From positions 2,138,501-2,202,500 of the forward strand of contig NZ_JQLY01000001.1 in the NCBI RefSeq assembly GCF_000744455.1: a DNA stretch of 64,000 bases. Reading direction: 5' to 3'. The stretch comes from Methanobacterium sp. SMA-27. Lineage in GTDB: Archaea > Methanobacteriota > Methanobacteria > Methanobacteriales > Methanobacteriaceae. Below, in pieces: positions 1-8,720 of this stretch; position 1 is the stretch's first letter, and every line of letters begins with the position of its first letter. The notes under the pieces were generated by a model. The model had not been told where the DNA came from. It made no database searches and saw nothing but the letters and a program-made list of their open reading frames with translations. A program made the position numbers and the translations under genes.

Positions 1-255
1 GTGCTTGCATCATTGTTTGAACTTTATAAACTGCCTGTTATGATAATAATGAGCCACAGAGGCACTGAAGGGGAATTCATGAGTGCTCAAATTCCAATGG
101 GGAAAGCAACACCAAAGGTTTTGGATGCCCTGGAAATTCCATATTTCAATCCTAAAACTCCTGATGATGCTTTAAATATTATCCCAAAAGCATGGCAAAT
201 TGCAAAAACAAAAGGCACCCCTATAGGTATACTCTTGGATATTAAATTCTGGTAG
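1..255 (+). CDS. comD: Sulfopyruvate decarboxylase alpha subunit, C-terminal part
   Basis: The window opens inside this gene; only its last 84 codons are present. ComD with ComE forms the thiamine-diphosphate enzyme that decarboxylates sulfopyruvate to sulfoacetaldehyde in coenzyme M biosynthesis. The visible part shows the features of the TPP-binding PYR-domain subunit: SHRGTEGEF near the start, then a region ending in [13 protein letters not shown]. It lies 7 bp ahead of comE on the same strand, the usual comDE arrangement. The GTG at position 1 is an internal codon, not a start. The assignment rests on recalled family sequence and on the partner gene. Confidence 0.88.
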   Translation: MLASLFELYKLPVMIIMSHRGTEGEFMSAQIPMGKATPKVLDALEIPYFNPKTPDDALNIIPKAWQIAKTKGTPIGILLDIKFW

Positions 256-262
256 TGTAAAA

Positions 263-817
263 ATGGAAAGAATAGAAGCCATCCAAAAAATATCATCCGA
301 ATTAACAAACGAACTGGTTATATGCAATATTGGATTCCCTTCAAGGGAACTCTTCCATGTGAAAGACTCATCTACTCATTTTTATATGTTGGGCTCAATG
401 GGACTTGCATCGTCAATTGGTCTTGGATTAGCGATTTCAACTAGCAAGAAAGTGATAGTCTTTGATGGAGATGGATCAGTTCTAATGAATCTAGGAAGTT
501 TAGTTACAATATTCAATCAAAACCCTAAAAATTTAATATTAATAGTTTTGGACAATGAATGCTACGGTTCAACAGGATCCCAGTGTACATATGCATCAAC
601 AGTTGATCTTGGAAAAGTTGCCAAAGCAGTTGGATTTAAAACCATATTTTTCTTCAAAAACAATACAGAAATGAATTTAGAAGAAGTTTTAAAATCAGAA
701 GGACCCATATTTGTCCATTTTAAGGTTAAAAAAGGGAATGCAAATGTGCCTGTTATCCCAATGGAACCTGTTGAAATAAGAGACAGATTTATGGATGAAA
801 TAAAAAAACAAGAATAA
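263..817 (+). CDS. comE: Sulfopyruvate decarboxylase beta subunit
   Basis: A 184-residue protein carrying the TPP pyrophosphate/Mg-binding motif: GDGS at residues 69-72 followed about 25 residues later by LDN (96-98). This is the PP-domain half of the split sulfopyruvate decarboxylase; ComD supplies the PYR half. The product, sulfoacetaldehyde, is the last intermediate before sulfur insertion in coenzyme M synthesis, the methyl carrier of methanogenesis. It starts at ATG 263 just after comD, so the two are co-transcribed. Its stop is 3 bp from the convergent aldo/keto reductase end, leaving almost no space for a separate terminator. Confidence 0.92.
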   Translation: MERIEAIQKISSELTNELVICNIGFPSRELFHVKDSSTHFYMLGSMGLASSIGLGLAISTSKKVIVFDGDGSVLMNLGSLVTIFNQNPKNLILIVLDNECYGSTGSQCTYASTVDLGKVAKAVGFKTIFFFKNNTEMNLEEVLKSEGPIFVHFKVKKGNANVPVIPMEPVEIRDRFMDEIKKQE

Positions 818-819
818 AA

Positions 820-1953
820 TTATTCAAAAGTTTTACGAACAGTTTCAAGAGTACTTTGAATTGGGATCATTTGGGGACATAATTTTTCACATTCTCCACA
901 TTTATTACATTTAGATGCTCTTTCATTGTCTTTTAATAACATATAATAATTCATTCTAGAGTTTTCAGTGTCCTGAAACATATATGAATGGTTCAACTGC
1001 AGAAAATTTCCAGGTATATCCACCCCCTGTGGACAGGGCATACAGTAACCACATTGAGTACAATCAACCTGTTTTCTAAATCTGTAAACTGTTCGAACTT
1101 CTTTGATAATCTCCTTCTCATCGGGTGTTAGTGAATTGGTGAATCCTTCTTCAGCAATTTTCAGGTTTTCATCAAGGTCATTATTATTACTCATACCACT
1201 TAGAACTACATCAATTTCTTTTTTATCCCAAAGATACTTCAAAGCCCATTCAACAGGGCTTCTTTTAACTGGTGATTCGTCCCATATATCTTGAACTTCG
1301 GTAGGTATGGTTTTTACCAATGTTCCTCCCCTTAATGGTTCCATTATTACCACACCTACACCATTACTCGACGCATAACGTATTCCTTCTATTCCCGCCT
1401 GATAATTCTCATCAACAATGTTATACTGTACTTGACATACATCCCAATTGTAGGAGTCAATAACATCAAAAAATAATTCTAGTTCCCCATGAAATGAAAA
1501 ACCAGTATATTTTATTCTTCCATCCGCTACAGCCTCATCTAAAAATTCTAAAACTCCTAGAGATTCTAATTTGGACCAATAATCTTCCTTAATAGAATGC
1601 AGCAAATAAAAATCGATTTGTTCCGTTTGAAGCCGTTCCAGCTGTTCTTGAAGATAATGGTCCATATCTTCCCTTTTTTGGATTAACCACGAAGGTAATT
1701 TATCAGAAATAAAAACTTTATCCCTATAGCCATTTTTAAGCGCATCTGCAATTACAGTTTCGCTATGACCATTATGATATGGATAAGCAGTATCAATGTA
1801 ATTAACACCATTATCTATGGCTTTACGTATCAAATGAATTGCATTAACACTATCCACATTATTGTACTGTCCATTTTTAACTGGCAGACGCATACAACCA
1901 TAACCCAATATAGATATTTTTTCTCCAGTTGATCCAAGATTACGATAGAGCAT
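820..1953 (-). CDS. Aldo/keto reductase with C-terminal ferredoxin-like domain
   Basis: A 377-residue protein. Residues 1 to about 280 form an aldo/keto reductase barrel: the opening MLYRNLGSTGEKIS, the NYIDTAYPYHNGHSE segment with the catalytic Asp and Tyr, and FISDKL and YLLHS supplying Lys and His. The C-terminus adds two cysteine clusters, CTQCGYCMPCP near residues 298-308 and CNKCGECEKLCP near 349-360, typical of AKRs that take electrons through iron-sulfur clusters in anaerobes. The physiological substrate is not known for this subgroup. It is transcribed alone, convergent with comE. Confidence 0.88.
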   Translation of the reverse strand: MLYRNLGSTGEKISILGYGCMRLPVKNGQYNNVDSVNAIHLIRKAIDNGVNYIDTAYPYHNGHSETVIADALKNGYRDKVFISDKLPSWLIQKREDMDHYLQEQLERLQTEQIDFYLLHSIKEDYWSKLESLGVLEFLDEAVADGRIKYTGFSFHGELELFFDVIDSYNWDVCQVQYNIVDENYQAGIEGIRYASSNGVGVVIMEPLRGGTLVKTIPTEVQDIWDESPVKRSPVEWALKYLWDKKEIDVVLSGMSNNNDLDENLKIAEEGFTNSLTPDEKEIIKEVRTVYRFRKQVDCTQCGYCMPCPQGVDIPGNFLQLNHSYMFQDTENSRMNYYMLLKDNERASKCNKCGECEKLCPQMIPIQSTLETVRKTFE

Positions 1954-2005
1954 TTAGAACCCCTCAAAAAAAGTTATTTATTCACATTGAATGAAAAAAA
2001 TTAAT

Positions 2006-2302
2006 TTAATCCCTTCTTCTTTCAAATTCTGTGTATAATTCATTAATATCAACTCCTTTATAAACTAAAAGGAGTAAAGTATGGAAAATCAGGTCAGTTG
2101 CTTCATAGACCAGATTTTCATTGTTTTTGGATGCAATTATCAGTTCTGCAGATTCTTCACCTATCTTTTCTAGTATCTTGTCCTCTGCACATTTATCGCT
2201 GTCCCTCATGATCTTAGATGTGTAAGAATCAATTGGTTGATCACGCCTTTTCTCCAAAACACTGTAAACCTCTCTTATTATTGTGTCTTTATTGTTATTC
2301 AT
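2006..2302 (-). CDS. hisE: Phosphoribosyl-ATP pyrophosphatase
   Basis: A 98-residue all-alpha NTP-pyrophosphohydrolase of the MazG superfamily that hydrolyses phosphoribosyl-ATP to phosphoribosyl-AMP, step two of histidine biosynthesis. Diagnostic parts are [12 protein letters not shown], with the metal-binding Glu pair, and [14 protein letters not shown]. Length is normal for a stand-alone HisE. Its ATG overlaps the stop of the upstream CBS-ParB gene in an ATGA, so translation is probably coupled. The ending ERRRD is normal for the family. Confidence 0.93.
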   Translation of the reverse strand: MNNNKDTIIREVYSVLEKRRDQPIDSYTSKIMRDSDKCAEDKILEKIGEESAELIIASKNNENLVYEATDLIFHTLLLLVYKGVDINELYTEFERRRD

Positions 2303-3093
2303 TTTCTGGCCTCCTTTCGAAGACTGCTGGTGATTGCAATTAGAGGGTGCTGAGCATCGTCTATGACTTCAATGTCTTTGAATGAGAATATTCCATTCTT
2401 ATCTGCTGTCTTTTCAAGTCCAAGGTGGATATCTTTATCCAGCTTAATTACATAAGAATCTATATCTTTACATCCAAGTTTACGTGCTGCTGCAGTTCTA
2501 TGGTGCCCATCTACTAGTATATATCTATCTCCAGATTGTGCAATTATTGTTGGTTCTGCAAGACCTCTTTTAATTTCATAAGTTCTTCCCTGGAGTTCAT
2601 CGGCATATATTTTGTCCTGTGTAGGTCTCACCTTATCAATTGGAACTTTCTTTCTTACAACTTTGGTTTTTATTTCGTAGAGCTGTTCCAAGGTTTTTTT
2701 GAAATATTCGACTTTCATGGGGGTCGATCTTTCGATATGTGAACGTACAATATCGGTATTTGTAAGAATTCCCACCAGTTTTGCATCCTTATCTATTACT
2801 GGAAGTCTAGATATTCCCATTCTAAACATTACTCTTGCGGCATCATTTATTGGCATTTCATGGTCTGCAACAACGATGTCTGTTGACATTATGTCTTTAA
2901 CATAGGGTAACCATTCTTTAAGGAGAAGGTCAAAGGCTGTTACCATTCCTATAACTTCACCATTGGTTCTGACTGGAAATCCATCGTGTCCAGTTCCCTT
3001 CATAAGCATTATTACTTCCTCGTTAGGAGTTTCTGGAGTTACTGTGATAACTTCTTTAGTCATGTAATCTTTCACAAGAGCTGAGCTCGTCAT
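2299..3093 (-). CDS. CBS-domain pair fused to a ParB/sulfiredoxin-like domain
   Basis: A 264-residue protein. Residues 1 to about 120 hold two CBS motifs ([14 protein letters not shown], then [13 protein letters not shown] and [11 protein letters not shown]), which usually bind adenine nucleotides. Residues of about 150-230 resemble the ParB/Srx fold, with the DGHHRTAAA signature equivalent to the ParB GxxRxxA box. The fusion recurs in methanogens; its biochemical role is unknown to me. It overlaps hisE by 4 bp and follows the MJ1316-domain gene by 24 bp, so the three genes look like one operon. Confidence 0.82.
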   Translation of the reverse strand: MTSSALVKDYMTKEVITVTPETPNEEVIMLMKGTGHDGFPVRTNGEVIGMVTAFDLLLKEWLPYVKDIMSTDIVVADHEMPINDAARVMFRMGISRLPVIDKDAKLVGILTNTDIVRSHIERSTPMKVEYFKKTLEQLYEIKTKVVRKKVPIDKVRPTQDKIYADELQGRTYEIKRGLAEPTIIAQSGDRYILVDGHHRTAAARKLGCKDIDSYVIKLDKDIHLGLEKTADKNGIFSFKDIEVIDDAQHPLIAITSSLRKEARK

Positions 3094-3117
3094 TAAAAAT
3101 CTCCTATAAATTTAGAA

Positions 3118-3366
3118 TTATTTTTTATATAAAATTTTATTCTTATTTTCAATTTTTACTATTCTATGGTATGGAATTTGAGTTCCTTCCCTCAATATTA
3201 AAAATCCCCTTTCAATTCTTTCAATGTAAATTCCATTGATCTGTTTAAGATTTCCTGGAGCACCTCTGTGTATATAAGATATTTTAATTTCATTGATCTC
3301 CATTCCAGGATGCCATAGAACCATGTTAATTATGTTTCTTGCCATTCGATGGCCTGATTTTCCCAA
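3118..3366 (-). CDS. MJ1316-domain (formerly DUF504/UPF0248) protein
   Basis: An 82-residue basic protein. The motifs NMVLWHPGMEI, SYIHRGAPG and IPYHRIVKIE match the small MJ1316 family, proposed from fusions and context to recognise cyclic-phosphate RNA ends in RNA repair. Direct biochemical evidence is thin, so the role is inferred. It is the first gene of a minus-strand trio with the CBS-ParB protein and hisE. The first methionine is used here; MARNIINMV is a possible alternative start 7 codons in. Confidence 0.75.
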   Translation of the reverse strand: MGKSGHRMARNIINMVLWHPGMEINEIKISYIHRGAPGNLKQINGIYIERIERGFLILREGTQIPYHRIVKIENKNKILYKK

Positions 3367-3490
3367 ATTAAAGAATGTTAAGGGTTTTTAATTATTTGAA
3401 GTCTGTATCTATATTCTATTTGTCATTATGTTGTTAAAGAATTTTATCTAATTTTCTGAAAACAATTTCTAAATGAAAAATATCAGAAAG

Positions 3491-4846
3491 TTATTCCTTA
3501 AGTTCTGCCTCTAAAAGCTTGTGAGTTTCACCAGGATCTGCCTTTCCGCGTGTAATTCTCATTACCTGACCTATAAGGAAGTTCATAGCATTTTTCTTTC
3601 CCTCATAATAATCTGAAACTGCTTCGGGATTTTCATTTACAACCTGTTTCACTGCCTTGAGAACAATATCTTCATCAACAACACCGGTTAACCCTAATTT
3701 TTCAGCGATCTGGGAGGGCATTTCATGATTTTTAGGAAGTTTCTCCATGATCCTCTTACCTGCTTTGGCCGTGATCTTCTTATCTTGAAGCATTTGAAGG
3801 AGATCAACTATTTGTGCAGGCGTTATTTCACTCTCCTTGAAGTTCATTTTGTTGTAGTAAATCACCCGCTTAAGTTCATCTCTCATCCAAAGAGCAGCAA
3901 ATTCTGGATCTATAGACTTTACAACTTCTTCAAATGCATCTGCAAGATCCAATTCAGATGTAATGACCTTAGCATTATCTTTACTGATCCCATATTCACA
4001 AACAAATCTGTCTGTCTTAATGTGAGAGGGTTCAGGCATTTCCTCGCGTATTGTTTCAATTCTGTCCTTTTCAGCGAGCATTGGGGGAAGATCTGGATCA
4101 GGTATGTATCTGTAATCTTCTGCTTCTTCTTTTAGACGCATTGGAACAGTAATCATCTGCGATTCCAAAAATGCTCTTGTTTCCTGTTTTATCTCAATTC
4201 CTCTTTTAAGTAGATTTTTCTGGCGTACCATTTCAAACTGTAATGCTTTGTAAGCACCTTTTATTGAATTTATATTCTTTATTTCTGCCCTTTTTCCACC
4301 TTCAATGGATATATTGACGTCAGCACGCATTGTTCCTTCACCACGTGCACTTCCACTGTACTCTAACACTCTGATCAATTCTCTGAGAAATTTTCTAGCT
4401 GCCTCAGGAGACTTCATATCTGGTTCTGTAACTATTTCAATGAGTGGTATTCCTGATCTGTTGAAATCAACAATTCCAAGATCGGGTTTGTATTGACCAG
4501 GATCCTCTTCAATATGAACATCATAAATTCTTACTCCATTCAGTTCTCCCTGGTCCCCTATAGGTATAGATGTTCTCTGGTAGCCAGATGAAAGATCAGG
4601 ATAATCATAGTGTTTACGCTGGAAGTAGGTTACTTCAGGCGATATTTCACAACCCAACATTAAAGCAATCTTAATGGCACCATCAAGGGCTGCTTTATTT
4701 GGGGGGTATGGTTTTGCTCCAGGCTGGTTCAAACATACAGGACAAATATTTGAATTAGCAGGAGCATCCTTATAATTGGTATGACATGTACAGAATAATT
4801 TGGAATCAGTTTCAAGCTGAACATGAATTTCCAGTCCGCATTTCAT
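3491..4846 (-). CDS. gatB: Asp-tRNA(Asn)/Glu-tRNA(Gln) amidotransferase subunit B
   Basis: 451 residues opening with MKCGLEIHVQLETDSKLFC, the conserved GatB start. A zinc site is visible in CTCH...CPVC within the first 40 residues, followed by the kinase-like fold motif HYDYPDLSSGYQ and a C-terminal YqeY-like tail near GQVMRITRGKADP. It forms the aminoacyl-tRNA-binding half of GatCAB, which amidates mischarged Asp-tRNA(Asn); archaea use the separate GatDE for Glu-tRNA(Gln). GatA and GatC are not in this window. The Shine-Dalgarno GGAGG lies 13 nt from this ATG but 7 nt from an in-frame ATT at 4852-4850, so the start may be two codons earlier. Confidence 0.95.
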   Translation of the reverse strand: MKCGLEIHVQLETDSKLFCTCHTNYKDAPANSNICPVCLNQPGAKPYPPNKAALDGAIKIALMLGCEISPEVTYFQRKHYDYPDLSSGYQRTSIPIGDQGELNGVRIYDVHIEEDPGQYKPDLGIVDFNRSGIPLIEIVTEPDMKSPEAARKFLRELIRVLEYSGSARGEGTMRADVNISIEGGKRAEIKNINSIKGAYKALQFEMVRQKNLLKRGIEIKQETRAFLESQMITVPMRLKEEAEDYRYIPDPDLPPMLAEKDRIETIREEMPEPSHIKTDRFVCEYGISKDNAKVITSELDLADAFEEVVKSIDPEFAALWMRDELKRVIYYNKMNFKESEITPAQIVDLLQMLQDKKITAKAGKRIMEKLPKNHEMPSQIAEKLGLTGVVDEDIVLKAVKQVVNENPEAVSDYYEGKKNAMNFLIGQVMRITRGKADPGETHKLLEAELKE

Positions 4847-5153
4847 CTTAATAGTTATTCCTCCAGTGTAGTGATGTATCTTAAATTATATTAAATTAAA
4901 ATATTTTTATTTTAAATAGATTTATCTGAATCATAATAATATAATATTTAATTTACACAGTATCTATAAAATAATTTTATTGAATTTCTAACTATTTAAA
5001 AATGGTTTTGATACTGAAATAAGTATAACTATCAATCCCAAATATAAATTTTTAATATGGAGTTTAAGCTAATATATTTTAAAATTATTTATTATTATCT
5101 GGTACCCACTTAAATCATAAATTTCTTAATGAGTTCAATTATTAGTTATTCAA
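4847..5153. other. AT-rich intergenic region
   Basis: Between gatB (start) and the radical SAM gene (end), both minus strand. It holds the gatB leader with its GGAGGA ribosome binding site near 4857-4862 and AT runs near 4885-4920 that could serve as a TATA element. I see no open frame, repeat or convincing RNA fold in the rest. Confidence 0.6.
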
Positions 5154-6155
5154 TTATTTTTTCACATTCTTAGTAACGCCATCTATATATCTTTTTATAA
5201 ATGGTTCAAGATCTGCATGCTGAACATTGGATTCCTGTAATATTTCAAGGTCTGTAAAGGTCCCTTGTAGATATCTTCCTGCCCATTCAACTTCTTCTTC
5301 AACTCTTTTACCATATCTAGTTCCATACATCTTGAACAATGGAAATTTTGTTAGGCCATTTGCACCTGCAAGAATCAATGGCCCTATGTTGGCAAGATTA
5401 TCTATCCATGTACCAGTAACTATCTCTAAAAGTGGAAATTTTATTCTTGTTGCAGCTACCACATTGGCATAGTACAATGATGCAGGTTGTGGCGAATTTT
5501 CATATATGGTGTCTTTATGAGGATTCAATGAATAAAATGTGACTCTATCTATTCCCATTTCTTCAATAAGCTTCCAAAGATATTTTGTATCCTCTGGTTT
5601 TTCTCCTAGACCCAATATTATTGTGATTGCCTTTTTAAACCCAAATTCACCTGCCAACTCAAGCATTTCAATTATATCCTCTAAAGACTTGCTAGGGCAA
5701 ATACTTTGATGAAGATCTGGGTTTGCAATTTCAACAGCCCCTGTTATTCCTGCTATTTCATCACCATATATTTCAAGTTCCTTGGTTATTCCAAGGTTTA
5801 ACCAAACTGGTTTTCCAGTTATTGAAAATATTTTTTCGGCGATATTTTTTATCTCAGGAGTTTTGAACGAACCATACCCCCCAGAAAGAAATTCTATATT
5901 CCACCCCATTCTGCGGGTGATTTCTGCCTCCGCAAGTATGGATTCAACTTTTCTACGGGCTTTTTCTGGCTCTTTAATTTTGGGCTTTTGCGATGACATA
6001 TAACAAAATGCACAATCGCCTTTATCACACCACCATGAAAGAAAAATTGCCCTTTCTAATGTGATTTGTTTTCCATGTTCTGCAATAGTGATTTTATTGG
6101 CCTCTTGAAGAAGTTCAATAGTCTGATGATTTTTGATCTTGTTGATAAGGTTCAT
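5154..6155 (-). CDS. Radical SAM enzyme of the BioB/HydE/HmdB type
   Basis: 333 residues. The cluster motif is CDKGDCAFC, i.e. CX4CX2C, instead of the standard CX3CX2C. It is followed by the SAM-binding GGYG motif (LSGGYGSF) and a BioB-like C-terminal region with VVAATRIKFPLLEIVTGTW and GANGLTKFPLF. HmdB, the radical SAM protein for the FeGP cofactor of Hmd hydrogenase, is the nearest family I recall and also has an expanded spacing (CX5CX2C), but no hmd genes are present here, so the substrate is unassigned. Could instead be a paralogous biotin-synthase-like enzyme. Confidence 0.6.
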   Translation of the reverse strand: MNLINKIKNHQTIELLQEANKITIAEHGKQITLERAIFLSWWCDKGDCAFCYMSSQKPKIKEPEKARRKVESILAEAEITRRMGWNIEFLSGGYGSFKTPEIKNIAEKIFSITGKPVWLNLGITKELEIYGDEIAGITGAVEIANPDLHQSICPSKSLEDIIEMLELAGEFGFKKAITIILGLGEKPEDTKYLWKLIEEMGIDRVTFYSLNPHKDTIYENSPQPASLYYANVVAATRIKFPLLEIVTGTWIDNLANIGPLILAGANGLTKFPLFKMYGTRYGKRVEEEVEWAGRYLQGTFTDLEILQESNVQHADLEPFIKRYIDGVTKNVKK

Positions 6156-6494
6156 TGTTATACCTTTAACATAAAAATAGTGTTTAAATCATTAAATATT
6201 ATAGTTAATTATAAGTTTACAATCAATATAAATTCCTAGGATTTGAGATTTAATATTTAAATATTAAAAGGATATTAAAATAATATTTTATATGGGTTAT
6301 TTAAGCTTTAAAAATGAATATAGTGTTTTAACAGGGTTTTGAATAATATTAGGTGTTATTAAACCTAATTAATTTATAAAAACAATTTGGAATTTATTGT
6401 TTGGATAATATTAAAAATATTTTTAATTGAAACTTTAAATAGAAGTGAAACATCCCTCCAAAAACAATTTCATCAGATAAATTGTTTCATCCGC
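6156..6494. other. AT-rich intergenic region
   Basis: Space between the divergent radical SAM gene and the tRNA cluster promoter. Very AT-rich with many AAATATTA-type stretches. No open reading frame or convincing hairpin found apart from the tRNA promoter that starts beyond it. Confidence 0.5.
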
Positions 6495-6507
6495 AACCTT
6501 TATATAG
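6495..6507 (+). promoter_or_regulatory. TATA box of the tRNA cluster
   Basis: AACCTTTATATAG fits the methanogen stable-RNA promoter box (TTTATATA preceded by a BRE-like purine stretch). A start about 25 bp downstream would give a leader of about 75 nt before the first tRNA. It is the only good TATA element ahead of the five tRNAs. Confidence 0.6.
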
Positions 6508-6600
6508 GATAAATGTCAACCTTAAGAATACATCTTGGTGTGCTATGTTTTAAATTATTGCAAACCCTAGATAATAGTTTGTAGGTCTTACTCAGCATCA

Positions 6601-6673
<73 letters not shown>

Positions 6674-6677
6674 CTAT

Positions 6678-6751
<74 letters not shown>

Positions 6752-6800
6752 TCCAGATATATATTAAATTAAAAATAAAATAAATTTGTGTGTAAAATTT

Positions 6801-6875
6801 GCTCCGTTGGTGTAGTCCGGCCAATCATTTCGGCCTTTCGAGCCGAAGACTCGGGTTCGAATCCCGGACGGAGCA
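6801..6875 (+). tRNA. tRNA-Glu (TTC)
   Basis: Acceptor GCTCCGT pairs with ACGGAGC, discriminator A6875. Anticodon loop CTTTCGA reads Glu codons GAA/GAG; T-arm GGGTTCGAATCCC. No CCA encoded. Confidence 0.95.
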
Positions 6876-6933
6876 TTGTTAAATTTTTAAAAATGCATAT
6901 ATTGCCCCATATATGATGGAATAATGCAAAGTA

Positions 6934-7022
<89 letters not shown>

Positions 7023-7058
7023 TTAGCTGTTATTGTTACATAGATATTTATTTAATGT

Positions 7059-7131
<73 letters not shown>

Positions 7132-7158
7132 TCTAAATTTTACATATAATAGCTTATA

Positions 7159-7166
7159 TTTTTTTT
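7159..7166 (+). terminator. Oligo-T terminator of the tRNA cluster
   Basis: A run of eight T residues 28 bp beyond the last tRNA, the usual archaeal transcription stop signal. No hairpin is needed. Confidence 0.5.
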
Positions 7167-7307
7167 AAAATTCATTCTAAATTCTACAGTATTTCTGCTT
7201 TAAACTGTTTTGATTTATTTTTGCATGAAATAAGTTGGAAAAATACTTATAGAATGTTCGAAAGAATAAAAAATATCTTGTAATATATTCTATCTGTTGG
7301 AGTATCC

Positions 7308-7613
7308 ATGATAATAATGGAAAAAACATGTGGTTCCTATAAATGTGATGTAATGCATGAAGGTAAAAGAATAGGGCACATGGACGGTGTAAATTTAATA
7401 CAATGGTTCGTGAAGAATAGATACCGTTATACAGGGACCTTTTCAAGGTTTGTGACCAGCGATCCAGAAGAAAGCCAATCTGGTATTGACATCGATATAA
7501 TATTTTCTAACAAGAGAATCATTATCAAAAATGCCAGAATCGAATGGATTAAAAGTCCAAATCAAAATGGTACCTTCCACGCGGCTAATATAGAGAGCTA
7601 TGAAGTGGTTTAA
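7308..7613 (+). CDS. Conserved hypothetical protein, 101 aa
   Basis: I do not recognise this family. It is a small soluble protein with two cysteines near the N-terminus (KTCGSYKCDV) and a beta-rich middle (RYRYTGTFSRFVTS, IDIDIIFSNKRIIIKNARIEWIK). TTGGAG stands about 5 nt before ATG 7308, which favours that start over the ATG at 7317. A real gene is supported by its ribosome binding site, its position between the tRNA cluster and hjc on the same strand, and balanced amino-acid use. No function is claimed. Confidence 0.6.
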   Translation: MIIMEKTCGSYKCDVMHEGKRIGHMDGVNLIQWFVKNRYRYTGTFSRFVTSDPEESQSGIDIDIIFSNKRIIIKNARIEWIKSPNQNGTFHAANIESYEVV

Positions 7614-7684
7614 ATTTCGGTCTATTTGCTAATTTTTACTTATAAGATAATTTTATCTGTTACTATTTCAGGAATCATGATATA

Positions 7685-8095
7685 ATGAGTAAAACAGGAT
7701 CAAGGGAAGAAAGAGAACTTGTAAAGATGCTTTGGGGTGCTAACTGTGCCGCCATGAGAGCACCAGCTTCGGGAGGAGCAACAAAAAAACCTCTTCCAGA
7801 TGTTATAGCTGGCAATGGGACCACATATCTAGCTATAGAGGTTAAATCGACTTCATTAGAAAGAATATATATAAATTCAGAGAAAATAGATGGGCTCAAA
7901 GAATTTGCTGATATATTTGGTGCTAAACCCTATATTGGTGTAAAGTTTCTAAGAAAAAAATGGAGATTTATTTGTCTTGAAGATCTGTATATAACCAAAA
8001 ATAACAACTACCGTGTGAATCTAGACCTTGCATTTGATAAAGGTCTTGAATTTGATGAAATAATTGGAAGGGATAAACAAGTTAAATTTAGTTAA
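7685..8095 (+). CDS. hjc: Holliday junction resolvase Hjc
   Basis: 136 residues of the archaeal Hjc PD-(D/E)XK nuclease family, which cuts four-way DNA junctions during recombination repair as a dimer. The hallmarks are in place: N-terminal GSREERELVKML with the catalytic Glu, the basic loop RAPASGGATKKPLPDVIAG with the Asp, and YLAIEVKST giving the E-x-K pair. Length is normal for Hjc. It stands alone on the plus strand. Confidence 0.95.
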   Translation: MSKTGSREERELVKMLWGANCAAMRAPASGGATKKPLPDVIAGNGTTYLAIEVKSTSLERIYINSEKIDGLKEFADIFGAKPYIGVKFLRKKWRFICLEDLYITKNNNYRVNLDLAFDKGLEFDEIIGRDKQVKFS

Positions 8096-8191
8096 TATAT
8101 ATTAATTTAATTTATTAGGATTGTTTTATAAGATAAATAAATAATTACTAAAATAATTACAAAATATAAATAAATCATTAGGAGGTGTTTT

Positions 8192-8686
8192 ATGGATAAA
8201 AGGATATCTGCATTAATAATTATTGTAATTGTTTTGTTAGTGGCAGGAGTTGTAGCCTTTAATTATATGAGTAATTCAACAACAACTAATAACACCACAA
8301 CAGCAAATAACACTACAACCAACACATCCAATAAAACAACTAATATTAATGTGGTTGCAAATCAAACAGGACCTGTTACAGCCAAAAAAGGAGACAATGT
8401 AACAATTAGTTACAGTATTTCTAACAAAGGTAACAGTGAAGTTTTCAATGTAAAGGTCATTGATCAGAATTTTGAAAATACAATTGGAACTTTAAAACCA
8501 AGTGAAACCAAGAATTTCCAGTACACAGTACACATACCAACTGATGAAGAGGTTCAACAAGATTTCGATCCAAATGCAACAGTTTCCAACCCATTCTCCA
8601 TAGGCGGTTTTGGAGTTAGTTTTAAGGATATAAATGGAAATACACACACAATAAATGCTAATTCCCTGGAAATAAAGCTTGATTAA
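8192..8686 (+). CDS. Membrane-anchored extracellular protein with CARDB/DUF11-like domain
   Basis: 164 residues. A signal anchor (about residues 6-24, ALIIIVIVLLVAGVVAF) is followed by a Thr/Asn linker (about 29-50) rich in N-glycosylation sequons, then a beta-sandwich-like domain with KKGDNVTISYSISNKGNSEVFNVKVID and IGTLKPSETKNFQYTV, as in CARDB/DUF11 repeats of archaeal surface proteins. It is therefore probably exported and tethered. It has a perfect AGGAGGT ribosome binding site. Role unknown; likely cell-envelope. Confidence 0.7.
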   Translation: MDKRISALIIIVIVLLVAGVVAFNYMSNSTTTNNTTTANNTTTNTSNKTTNINVVANQTGPVTAKKGDNVTISYSISNKGNSEVFNVKVIDQNFENTIGTLKPSETKNFQYTVHIPTDEEVQQDFDPNATVSNPFSIGGFGVSFKDINGNTHTINANSLEIKLD

Positions 8687-8720
8687 CCAGGGCATTACCT
8701 TTTTTTAACTTTTTTGAAAT

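Noticed and set aside
7177..7446. An 89-codon minus-strand frame across the region after the tRNA cluster.
   Set aside because: Overlaps the plus-strand hypothetical gene, which has the better ribosome binding site and composition.
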